The translations under genes and the position numbers were made by a program. A stretch of DNA of 64,000 nucleotides from contig NZ_CP108430.1 of the NCBI RefSeq assembly GCF_041435335.1, forward strand, positions 1,550,001 to 1,614,000, given 5' to 3'. The notes beneath the pieces are model-generated. The model did no database searches. It saw only the letters and a list, made by a program, of their open reading frames with translations, and was not told the DNA's origin. Shown here one piece after another: positions 9,010 through 15,985 of this stretch (position 1 is its first letter; each line of letters opens with the position of its first letter). Source of the stretch: Streptomyces sp. NBC_01283. GTDB lineage: Bacteria; Actinomycetota; Actinomycetes; Streptomycetales; Streptomycetaceae.

Positions 9010-9085
9010 ACCGAACGAGCCTGTGCGGACCGAACGAGCCTGAGCGCACCGAACGAGTTTGTGCGGACCGAACGAGCCTGTGCAG
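9010..9085. repeat. four tandem 19-bp repeats upstream of usp
   Basis: Four head-to-tail copies of ACCGAACGAGCCTGTGCGG-like units start at 9010, 9029, 9048 and 9067. The core ACCGAACGAG is invariant and the tail varies (CCTGTGCGG, CCTGAGCGC, TTTGTGCGG, CCTGTGCAG). The last copy ends 27 bases before the usp start. The 19-bp period is just under two helical turns, so bound proteins would lie on nearly the same face. It may be an operator array or a simple replication-slippage repeat. Confidence 0.8.
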
Positions 9086-9112
9086 AGCCACATCCAACAG
9101 GAGGCGAACATC

Positions 9113-9997
9113 ATGCTGCGTCCCGTCATCGCCGGCATCGACGGATCTCCCGAGAGCCTGGCCGCCGCCGGCTGGGCGGCGCGGGAGGCGCAGCGCCGTG
9201 ACACGGCACTGCGCCTCGTCCACGCCTGGGCATGGTCCCCGCATCCCTCCGCCGCCGTCCCCTCGACGACCAGCCAGCGCCAGTGGGCGCAGCGCATCCT
9301 GCGCGAGGCCCGCGATCACCTCGTATCCCTGTATCCGCACCTGCAAGTCGAGGAAGCGCAGATTCCGGGAGCTGCTCCGGCCGTCCTCCTGGAAGCCTCG
9401 TCGCAGGGCGCGCTTCTCGTGCTGGGCTCACGAGGGCTCAACGGCTTCACCGGCTACCTCGCGGGATCAGTGGGCCTGACCCTCACGGCGCGGTCCATGA
9501 CCCCCGTCGCCCTCGTCCGGGCGGGCGAACAGGCGGCGGACGCACACCTGTTGAACGCGGAAGGACACAGCTCGACGGAGACTCCGTACCGCGATGTGCT
9601 GCTCGGGATCGACCTGGCGCACCCCGGCGAGGAGGCCATCGCCTTCGCTTTCGAGGCAGCGCAGTCGCGCGGCGCCGCCGTGCACATCCTGCACGGCTAC
9701 CGGCCGCTCTCGATCGCGGCGCCGGGCGCCCGGGGCGGCCGTGAGGTGGCTGCGGAGCACGAGTCGGCCCTCGACGCGCTGGTGCAGCCGTGGCGAGCGA
9801 AGTACCCCCGTACGGCGGTGACGACCGCAGCGCTCCAGGGCCGCGCGCAAAGCCTGCTGCTGCACGCCGCGTCCGATGCCGGACTCCTCGTCCTCGGCCG
9901 GAGCGACCGGCCCCGCTCCGGTCCGTTCACGGGGCCGATGATCCACGCGGCGCTGCACCACGCCCGGTGCCCGATGGTCGTCGTGCCACACGCCTGA
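9113..9997 (+). CDS. universal stress protein, two UspA domains
   Basis: A 294-residue tandem UspA protein. Domain 1 begins [20 protein letters not shown] and carries the nucleotide loop [20 protein letters not shown] (G-2x-G-9x-G-S). Domain 2 begins [20 protein letters not shown] and ends with a weaker loop, [18 protein letters not shown], followed by [13 protein letters not shown] 9113 is chosen over an upstream in-frame GTG because ACAGGAGGCGA precedes it and the UspA fold starts there; the upstream extension would read through the 19-bp repeats. It is divergent from phosphoketolase and paralogous to the genes at 5345 and 10717. Probably an ATP-binding stress adaptor. Confidence 0.93.
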   Translation: MLRPVIAGIDGSPESLAAAGWAAREAQRRDTALRLVHAWAWSPHPSAAVPSTTSQRQWAQRILREARDHLVSLYPHLQVEEAQIPGAAPAVLLEASSQGALLVLGSRGLNGFTGYLAGSVGLTLTARSMTPVALVRAGEQAADAHLLNAEGHSSTETPYRDVLLGIDLAHPGEEAIAFAFEAAQSRGAAVHILHGYRPLSIAAPGARGGREVAAEHESALDALVQPWRAKYPRTAVTTAALQGRAQSLLLHAASDAGLLVLGRSDRPRSGPFTGPMIHAALHHARCPMVVVPHA

Positions 9998-10249
9998 CCG
10001 GCCACTCGACATCCGGCCGTCGCCTCGTCCGACGACCATGCGCCGATGTCGAACTGCCCTACACGGCCAACCGGTCGGCGGACAGGGCGGAGTACGGGCG
10101 GCATGCGGACGGCATCCGACCGGGCCGACCGGGCCGCCGCGCCCTCGACCTCTCGCGCGGGACGAAGAGGGCCGCATCGATCACCCTCGTACGGAGCCCG
10201 TCGCGTTGGACCGGCCCTGACCGGCCCGCCGGGCGGGGACCTTCGGACG

Positions 10250-10560
10250 TGAGAGTTGTCGTGTTCGACACCGACGGCGTCATCACCGACTCCGCGCGGC
10301 TTCATGTCGCCGCCTGGAAGATCGCCTTCGACGCGTGTCTGCGCGCACACCCGTCTCGCTGCCGCGACTCTCCGCATACCGCTTCTCCGTGTGCTATCAG
10401 GGGCATGAAGGAGTCACCGCGCAGGTACGGGCCGGAGAACTGTGTATCAGCGCGCCCGCCTTTCAGCGATCGGCGATCGCCGATCGCCACCAGGCTTCCC
10501 ACTCGTACGGTGTCCCTCGCCCCGGGCAGGAGCTGCTCGCTGCCGCTGCACGATCGGTGA
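10250..10560 (+). pseudogene. fused remnant: HAD phosphatase start joined to GH65 phosphorylase end
   Basis: The first part reads VRVVVFDTDGVITDSARLHV then AAWKIAFDACL, the start of beta-phosphoglucomutase-like HAD enzymes with the catalytic DxD motif. After about 30 residues the similarity stops. A neighbouring frame then gives FSVCYQGHEGVTAQVRAGEL, and the original frame ends VSLAPGRSCSLPL; both resemble the C-terminal beta-sandwich of GH65 disaccharide phosphorylases. HAD-GH65 fusions that phosphorolyse trehalose-type sugars occur in Streptomyces, and an internal deletion of such a gene would give this structure. At least one frameshift is also present. No function is expected. Confidence 0.6.
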
Positions 10561-10716
10561 TGCACGCCCTTCGACCGGACCCCCGGCGCACGGCGACGGC
10601 CGGGGCCGGGGCCGGGGCCGGTTGGAGACGGTGAGGGACCAACGGCCCCTGCTGCGCGCTCCCATGACGCGGGGAGAGTGGGGACGTCCCGACGACGGCC
10701 AACTCAGGAGGCTCCA

Positions 10717-11583
10717 ATGCCCCGCACCGTGATCGCAGGCATCGATGGTTCACGCGAGAGTCTGGCGGCCGCGGAGTGGGCCGCAGGTGAGGCTTCACGG
10801 CGACGACTACCACTTCGGCTGCTCCACGTCCGGGACCCGTCCCCCGGGGTGCGCGCGACGTTCGCCGGTGCCAAGAGGTCACTCTGGCTTGACGGCGGAG
10901 CGCAGTCGGCGACCGAGGCACTCCGGACACGGCACCCGGACCTCGATGTCGCAACCATCGACGTACTCGGCAGGCCCGCCGAAATCCTCTGCACGGCGAA
11001 GGACCAAGAGCTTCTGGTGCTCGGTTCACGGGGTCTTGGCCGACTGGCGGGTTTCCTCCTCGGCTCCGTCTCGCTGGCGGTCATAGCCCGCAGCACCACC
11101 CCGGTCGTCCTCGTGCGGGCGGAGGACACGTCGTCCGCGCGGGAGTGGCTCTCGTCCGGCGACGTCGTGGTGGGCGTGGACACTGCCCAGCCGTCGGACG
11201 CCGTGCTGGAATTCGCCTACGCGTACGCCGAACGGCACGGGGTCACGCTGCGGGCGTTGCACAGTTGGCAGCTGCCCCCCTTGTACGGCGGCGATCCGAC
11301 GGGCGCAATGCGGTCGGCCCAGACCGAACTGGCCACGGTGAGCAGCGAGATCCTCGCGGAGGTTCTGGCGCCCTGGCGGGAGAAGTTCCCCACCGTCGCC
11401 GTCACCGAGCGATGCCGGCTCGGTAACCCCGCGCGCGACCTCGTGGAGGCATCGCGCGATGCCGGTCTCCTCGTCGTGGGCCGCAGGGAACGCCGGGCGG
11501 ACGTCGGCGCGCACATCGGCTCCGTCGCGCACGCGGTGCTGCACCACTCGGTGACCGCTGTGGCCGTGGTACCCCAAGCCTGA
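10717..11583 (+). CDS. universal stress protein, two UspA domains
   Basis: A 288-residue tandem UspA protein close in plan to the 9113 gene. Domain 1 opens [20 protein letters not shown] and has LGSRGLGRLAGFLLGSVSLA as its nucleotide-binding loop. Domain 2 opens VVVGVDTAQPSDAVLEFAYA and ends GRRERRADVGAHIGSVAHAV, HHSVTAVAVVPQA. ATG 10717 has CAGGAGG 5-11 bases upstream, so the longer in-frame start at 10678 is not needed. Just upstream, GGGACC-aac-GGCCCC (around 10630-10650) is an imperfect dyad that recalls the palindrome at 8941. It follows the HAD/GH65 relic and precedes the XRE-PPOX gene by about 90 bases. Confidence 0.93.
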   Translation: MPRTVIAGIDGSRESLAAAEWAAGEASRRRLPLRLLHVRDPSPGVRATFAGAKRSLWLDGGAQSATEALRTRHPDLDVATIDVLGRPAEILCTAKDQELLVLGSRGLGRLAGFLLGSVSLAVIARSTTPVVLVRAEDTSSAREWLSSGDVVVGVDTAQPSDAVLEFAYAYAERHGVTLRALHSWQLPPLYGGDPTGAMRSAQTELATVSSEILAEVLAPWREKFPTVAVTERCRLGNPARDLVEASRDAGLLVVGRRERRADVGAHIGSVAHAVLHHSVTAVAVVPQA

Positions 11584-11676
11584 CCACGCGCGACCGCCGC
11601 GCGCCGGCACGGCCGACGCCGACGCGAACTCCGCTCCCCCCGCCGGATCCTCCGGCCGACGACAGGAGGCTGTCCC

Positions 11677-12405
11677 ATGTCCCCCACCTCAACCCCCGGC
11701 CCCGCCGCCCCCGCGTCCCGCACCCGGCAGGGTGACATGGGCCGACGCGTGTCGTGGCGTCGAGAGCAACTCGGTCTGTCCCGCCAGGACGTGGCGGAGC
11801 GGTGCGGCTCGGCGCCCGGATACATCAGATACGTGGAGGAACAGTCCATCACGTCACCGGGTATCGGTTTTCTGACCAGCCTCGCCGACGCGCTGGAGAC
11901 GACGGTTGCCGAGCTGTCAGGCGGCACGGCCGATCTTCCACCCGGCACCGGAAGAGCGCCCTACCGTCCCCAGTTCACCGAACTGGGTGTCGGGGAGTGC
12001 CGCCGACTGCTGGGCACGCACGGCATCGGGCGAGTGGGCTTGTCCACGCCCGACGGGCCCGTCATCCTGCCGGTCAACTACATCCTGTTGGAGGATGCCG
12101 TCGCTTACCGGACTGCCCCGAACGCCCTTCCCGCGTCCGCCGCGGGAAACCGGGTGGCCTTCGAGGTGGACCGCGTGGACGACGCCCTCAGCCAGGGGTG
12201 GAGCGTCCTGCTGATAGGCACGGCACGTGCGGTCGCAGACCCCGTCCAGGTGTGTCTGCTGAACGAGAGGGCGCGCTCCCTGCCGTGGACGGGCGGCGAC
12301 CGCGACCTCTGGATCGCGATCACCCCCACCCGGATCACCGGCCGCCGGATCGCCGCGCGCCACACCTATCTCTCGTCCGCGGTCGCGCGGCCCGAACTGC
12401 AGTAG
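11677..12405 (+). CDS. XRE helix-turn-helix fused to a PPOX-type flavin-binding domain
   Basis: A 242-residue protein. Residues about 20-80 form an XRE-family HTH (GRRVSWRREQLGLSRQDVAE, then CGSAPGYIRYVEE). Residues about 95-240 form a split-barrel pyridoxamine-5'-phosphate-oxidase-like domain (ECRRLLGTHGIGRVGLSTPD, PVILPVNYILLEDAVAYRT, FEVDRVDDALSQGWSVLLIG). These domains bind FMN, F420 or haem in actinobacteria; this pairing suggests a cofactor-gated repressor or a redox-linked regulator. A strong GACAGGAGG site precedes ATG 11677. It sits between a universal stress gene and recA. The domain calls are confident; the ligand and targets are unknown. Confidence 0.88.
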   Translation: MSPTSTPGPAAPASRTRQGDMGRRVSWRREQLGLSRQDVAERCGSAPGYIRYVEEQSITSPGIGFLTSLADALETTVAELSGGTADLPPGTGRAPYRPQFTELGVGECRRLLGTHGIGRVGLSTPDGPVILPVNYILLEDAVAYRTAPNALPASAAGNRVAFEVDRVDDALSQGWSVLLIGTARAVADPVQVCLLNERARSLPWTGGDRDLWIAITPTRITGRRIAARHTYLSSAVARPELQ

Positions 12406-12856
12406 CCCACCCGCGGATCCGGGCGGTCCGCGAGGGCGGGCAAGGTCCGCGAGGGCCGACCGTGGATCCTGCCACTGGAGGAGGGGGCGCTGCTGGTCGG
12501 GGTCTACGGGGCGGACTCCCCGAGCTTGATCTGCCCCGCCGGGAACTGCCGCACCAGATCACCCGCTCAAGCACGTCGCCCCGGCAGCCGAATACGTCTC
12601 GCCCGGCCTGGACAAGCAGGCCGGTCACGAGAGGAAGCGGGCGGCGGCACGGTCCGAGTCCGGAGCGATCCGGTCCGCGTCCGGAGCGATCCGGTGCGCG
12701 TCCCGTCCCGCTCCCCCGCGGTTTGGTACCTTTCACTGGACACGCAAATCGATCGGATGTTCGTTTTCTGGGATCTCCGAGACGTCCGTTGTCGGCAGTA
12801 GACGCTCACGTCCTCCGACGTGCGGCGTGCCACACAATCGGACCGGGTGAAAGCTC
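12406..12856. other. 450-base gap before recA, holding a 21-bp tandem repeat
   Basis: No convincing gene is visible. Positions 12651-12703 hold two and a half copies of a 21-bp unit (GGTCCGAGTCCGGAGCGATC plus C). The 150 bases before recA should contain its promoter. I see the half-site GTTCG near 12760 but no full actinobacterial LexA box (GAACnnnnGTTC-like) and no clear RecA-NDp/PafBC motif. A short frame at 12526-12801 is Arg/Pro-rich and runs through the repeat, so I do not call it. Confidence 0.5.
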
Positions 12857-13933
12857 ATGGCAGCAACCGACCACGAAAAGGCGCTGGACACCGCGCTCGC
12901 ACAGATCGAGCGGAAATTCGGCAGGGGTGCGGTCATGCGCCTCGGCGAGCGGCCCCATGAGCCCATCGAGGTGATCCCTACCGGATCGACCGCGCTGGAC
13001 GTGGCGCTCGGCGTGGGCGGTCTGCCCCGCGGCCGTGTGGTGGAGGTGTACGGACCGGAGTCCTCCGGCAAGACCACGCTGACGCTGCACGCGGTGGCGA
13101 ACGCGCAGAAGGCCGGCGGCTCGGTGGCGTTCATCGACGCCGAGCACGCTCTGGACCCCGAGTACGCCAAGAAGCTCGGCGTCGACACCGACAACCTCAT
13201 CCTGTCCCAGCCGGACAACGGTGAACAGGCGCTGGAGATCGCCGACATCCTGATCCGCTCCGGCGCGATCGACCTGATCGTCATCGACTCCGTCGCGGCC
13301 CTGGTGCCGCGCGCCGAGATCGAGGGCGAGATGGGCGACTCCCACATGGGCCTGCAGGCCCGCCTGATGAGCCAGGCCCTCCGAAAGATCACCAGCGCGC
13401 TCAGCCAGACCAGGACGACGGTCATCTTCATCAACCAGCTGCGCGAGAAGATCGGCGTGATGTTCGGCTCGCCGGAGACCACGACCGGTGGCCGCGCGCT
13501 GAAGTTCTACGCCTCGGTGCGGCTCGACATCCGCCGGATCGAGACCCTCAAGGACGGCACGGACGCGGTCGGCAACCGCACCCGCGTCAAGGTCGTCAAG
13601 AACAAGGTCGCGCCGCCCTTCAAGCAGGCCGAGTTCGACATCCTCTACGGCCAGGGCATCAGCCGCGAGGGCGGCCTGATCGACATGGGCGTGGACAACG
13701 GCTTCGTCCGCAAGGCGGGCGCCTGGTACACGTACGAGGGCGACCAGCTCGGCCAGGGCAAGGAGAACGCCCGCAACTTCCTCAAGGACAACCCCGACCT
13801 CGCCAACGAGATCGAGAAGAAGATCAAGGAGAAGCTCGGAATCGGGCCACCGGCGAAGACCGAAGTCGCCGAGGACACGGACGCCGTCCCGGTCCCCGAC
13901 GCCGCACGGACCTCGTCGGGAAACGCCGCCTGA
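12857..13933 (+). CDS. recA: RecA recombinase, probable second copy
   Basis: A 358-residue complete RecA: strand exchange on ssDNA, LexA coprotease activity, cytoplasmic. Walker A GPESSGKT is at 66-73. The catalytic Glu ([11 protein letters not shown]), loop L1 ([20 protein letters not shown]) and loop L2 ([19 protein letters not shown]) are all intact. Compared with the usual Streptomyces RecA, the core is very similar but the C-terminal Ala/Lys-rich tail is shorter (ends [18 protein letters not shown]), and scattered substitutions occur (for example IFINQ preceded by TRTTV rather than SKTTA). The housekeeping recA in this genus is followed by recX; here an IS5 element follows. Together with the accessory setting, this suggests a paralogue. 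No full SOS box is seen upstream. Confidence 0.97.
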   Translation: MAATDHEKALDTALAQIERKFGRGAVMRLGERPHEPIEVIPTGSTALDVALGVGGLPRGRVVEVYGPESSGKTTLTLHAVANAQKAGGSVAFIDAEHALDPEYAKKLGVDTDNLILSQPDNGEQALEIADILIRSGAIDLIVIDSVAALVPRAEIEGEMGDSHMGLQARLMSQALRKITSALSQTRTTVIFINQLREKIGVMFGSPETTTGGRALKFYASVRLDIRRIETLKDGTDAVGNRTRVKVVKNKVAPPFKQAEFDILYGQGISREGGLIDMGVDNGFVRKAGAWYTYEGDQLGQGKENARNFLKDNPDLANEIEKKIKEKLGIGPPAKTEVAEDTDAVPVPDAARTSSGNAA

Positions 13934-14014
13934 CACGGCCCCACAGCACCAGACGCCATTGTCATCCACCGTGATCCACTCGGCGGTGTCATTCACGAAT
14001 ACACGCAGGTCGCC

Positions 14015-14896
14015 TAAGGCTTGTCCCGTAAATGATCTTCGACGTGGTCGGAGTGCGGTCGGCCGTTGGAGGGGCCTGCTGCCTATCCGGCGAGGTTGAG
14101 GTTGTGCAGGCGGGCGATGCCGAGCATCGCGTGATGGACACCGTCGCCCCTGAGTCGGCAATCCCGCAGGATCTTCCAGCACTTCGTGCGGGCGAAGACG
14201 TGCTCGACGCGGGCACGGACCTGTTTGTGGGAGGTGTTGTGCGTCTTTTGCCAGTCGGCCAGCTCTTCGCCTTTACGGCGGCGGTGCGGCGTCACCAGGC
14301 TGGTGCCCGGATAGCCTCCGTCCGCGATGGTCATTGTCTTGCCGACGGCGTCCTTCGCTCCGGATTCCTCCCACGCCCTGCAGTCGTTGCGGTTGCCTGG
14401 CAGCGGCTGGCCGACGACCACGACGAGCCGGGTGTCGGCATCGATGACGACCTGGTGGTTCGGGGAGTAGCGGTAGTTCTTCGACTGCTGGGCCACCGCG
14501 TGGTCGCGAGTGGGCACCAGGGTGCCGTCCACGATCAGCACGGTGTCCTTCGCGAACCGTTGCCTCGGCTGAAGTGCGAGCTTCGGTCCGAGATGGTCGA
14601 TGATCCGGTCGGCGGCGGATTTCGAGACGCCGAACAGCGGGGCGAGTTGACGCAGTGTCAGGTTGGTGCGCCAGTACGCCGCGACCAGCAGTACCCGGTC
14701 CTCCAACGACAGGCTCCACGGCCGCCCGCGTCGCGGCTCGTCCGAGACCTCACGCCGCACCGCGGTCATCAACTTGCCGAAGCAGCGCGGGCTCAGCCCG
14801 GTGAACGGGGCTATCCAGGACGGCTCCGACGCCGTGATCACACCAGCCACCCCAAGATCATCGCACCTGTGACCAGGCGTTACGGGACAAGCCTTA
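14015..14896. mobile_element. IS5-family insertion sequence with perfect terminal repeats
   Basis: TAAGGCTTGTCCCGTAA (14015-14031) and its exact complement (14880-14896) are 17-bp terminal inverted repeats, about 880 bp apart end to end. The outermost TA on each side is probably the target duplication, as in the IS427-like part of the IS5 family. The element carries one transposase (14083-14850) with all three acidic residues and looks recently active. It landed just before the ribosome site of the IS630-type transposase relic at 14911, cutting it off from its leader (13934-14014). Confidence 0.93.
14083..14850 (-). CDS. IS5-family DDE transposase
   Basis: A 255-residue transposase. An N-terminal HTH (LTLRQLAPLFGVSKSAADRI) precedes an RNase-H-fold DDE domain with D in LIVDGTLVPTRD, D in TIADGGYPGT and E in RARVEHVFARTK, followed by the usual GVHHAMLGIARLHNLNLAG C-terminus. 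GTG 14850 gives the family N-terminus VAGVITASEPSW; GTG 14841 is an alternative with GGGGTGG before it. Longer upstream readings leave the element. No frameshift is seen, so the gene should be functional. Confidence 0.93.
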   Translation of the reverse strand: MAGVITASEPSWIAPFTGLSPRCFGKLMTAVRREVSDEPRRGRPWSLSLEDRVLLVAAYWRTNLTLRQLAPLFGVSKSAADRIIDHLGPKLALQPRQRFAKDTVLIVDGTLVPTRDHAVAQQSKNYRYSPNHQVVIDADTRLVVVVGQPLPGNRNDCRAWEESGAKDAVGKTMTIADGGYPGTSLVTPHRRRKGEELADWQKTHNTSHKQVRARVEHVFARTKCWKILRDCRLRGDGVHHAMLGIARLHNLNLAG

Positions 14897-14910
14897 GGAG
14901 GAGTCCTGCG

Positions 14911-15376
14911 ATGGCCAGGCCGGTACATGGCCGTCCCCTGACGGACGAGGATGGCCGCACCCTGCTGCGGTTCGTGCGCCGCGGACGACATGGCGCGATC
15001 AAGGCGAGGGGGGGCGATGATGGTCCTGGCCTCGCCTTCGGGCAACACCAACGAGGCGATCGCCGCGTTGGTCGTTGCCGATCCGCACACCGTCCGCGAT
15101 GTGCTCCACGCGTTCAACGGCCGCGGCCTGGAATGCCTGGAGCCCCGATGGTCCGGCGGCCGGCCCACGGCGGATCACCGAGCCCCACGAGGCATACATC
15201 GTCGAAGTAGCCACAACGCGGCCTAGCAAGCTTGTGCCAGCCCTATACCCACTGGAGCTTGCGCAAGCTGGCCGACTACCTGCGCCACCAGAACCGCCCG
15301 GTAGCCATCCACCGGGAGCGACTGCAAGTGTTGCTGCACCGTCACCACGGCTCCTTCCAGCGCACCCGCACCTGAA
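14911..15376 (+). pseudogene. IS630-family transposase remnant
   Basis: It starts correctly, ATG 14911 after GGAGGAG, as MARPVHGRPLTDEDGRTLLR, the N-terminus of Streptomyces IS630-type transposases. It then shifts frame around 15010 (MMVLASPSGNTNEAIAALVV continues), again around 15140 (RRITEPHEAYIVEVATTRPS) and again near 15235 (PYTHWSLRKLADYLRHQNRP to FQRTRT and a stop). The catalytic DDE domain is missing. Its leader is separated from it by the IS5 copy at 14015-14896. Confidence 0.85.
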
Positions 15377-15670
15377 AGGCAAACCACCGACAGGGACGCA
15401 GACGGCGAGGTGGAACCAGGTCGCGGCCCTGCGGTGTGATGCCCGGTACGTTCCGATGGGGCCGCTGCTGCCCCGGTGATCACCGATCTTTGTGGTTCGC
15501 CTCGGCTCGCAAGTGGTTCCTCAACCCGGCCCACACCCCCGACCGCGATCATGTGCATGGGCAGGAAGTGGCTCGCCCGTAGGTCACGGTCAGCAGGAAC
15601 CTGCCGTGGTCCGCGCCAAAGCGGGGCGGTCCAGGCGAAGTCTGCATGGACGCTCTGGAGCGACAGAGCC
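15377..15670. other. gap between IS630 relic and immunity gene
   Basis: About 290 bases with no gene I can support. Short open frames read as Pro/Arg-rich noise. It probably contains the decayed distal end of the IS630 copy and the transcription end of the toxin locus. Confidence 0.4.
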
Positions 15671-15985
15671 CTACGGAACGCCCAGGAGTTCCATGATGCG
15701 TTCCCTCACGCGGTCGGTGAAATTCGTGACTTCACGCTTGTCTGCGCCGAACTCCACAGCCCTTTCGACTTGCCACTCGGAAAAGAGCGGGGCGAACCAG
15801 GTCAGCTTGACGAAGTCTGGGTGAAGGGGCTCCCCTTCCGAGATCTCGATGGAATTGAGCAGCTCGATGTACCGCTCTCCGAGGGAGGGGTCGTACTCTC
15901 CGTCTCTGAGCTTGCCCAGGGGGCCTTGTTCCGGGTCCCAGGCGAGGTCGAGGGCTTCCAGGGTCTGTGGGTCCGAGTGCTTCAT
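15671..15985 (-). CDS. putative immunity protein for the RHS toxin
   Basis: A 104-residue acidic soluble protein with no family I recognise (blocks YIELLNSIEISEGEPLHPDF, WFAPLFSEWQVERAVEFGAD and REVTNFTDRVRERIMELLGV). Its ATG (15985-15983) overlaps the RHS stop codon as ATGA, so the two are translationally coupled. In polymorphic-toxin systems the gene directly behind the toxin tip is the cognate immunity gene and is usually small and acidic, as here. A TTG start 6 bases upstream is possible but needless. Function is inferred from position, size and charge only. Confidence 0.65.
   Translation of the reverse strand: MKHSDPQTLEALDLAWDPEQGPLGKLRDGEYDPSLGERYIELLNSIEISEGEPLHPDFVKLTWFAPLFSEWQVERAVEFGADKREVTNFTDRVRERIMELLGVP

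Noticed and set aside
9010..9085. CRISPR array
   Set aside because: The four 19-bp units are directly abutting with no spacers and no cas genes nearby. The same reasoning excludes the 84-bp array at 56401.
12806..14182. A 458-codon minus-strand frame opposite recA
   Set aside because: It is antisense to a perfectly conserved RecA and crosses the IS5 boundary, so it cannot be a conserved gene.
15478..15560. Possible end of a transposase or nuclease gene (WFLNPAHTPDRDHVHG in one frame)
   Set aside because: It is too short, has no start and matches no family I can name. It is left as part of the gap.
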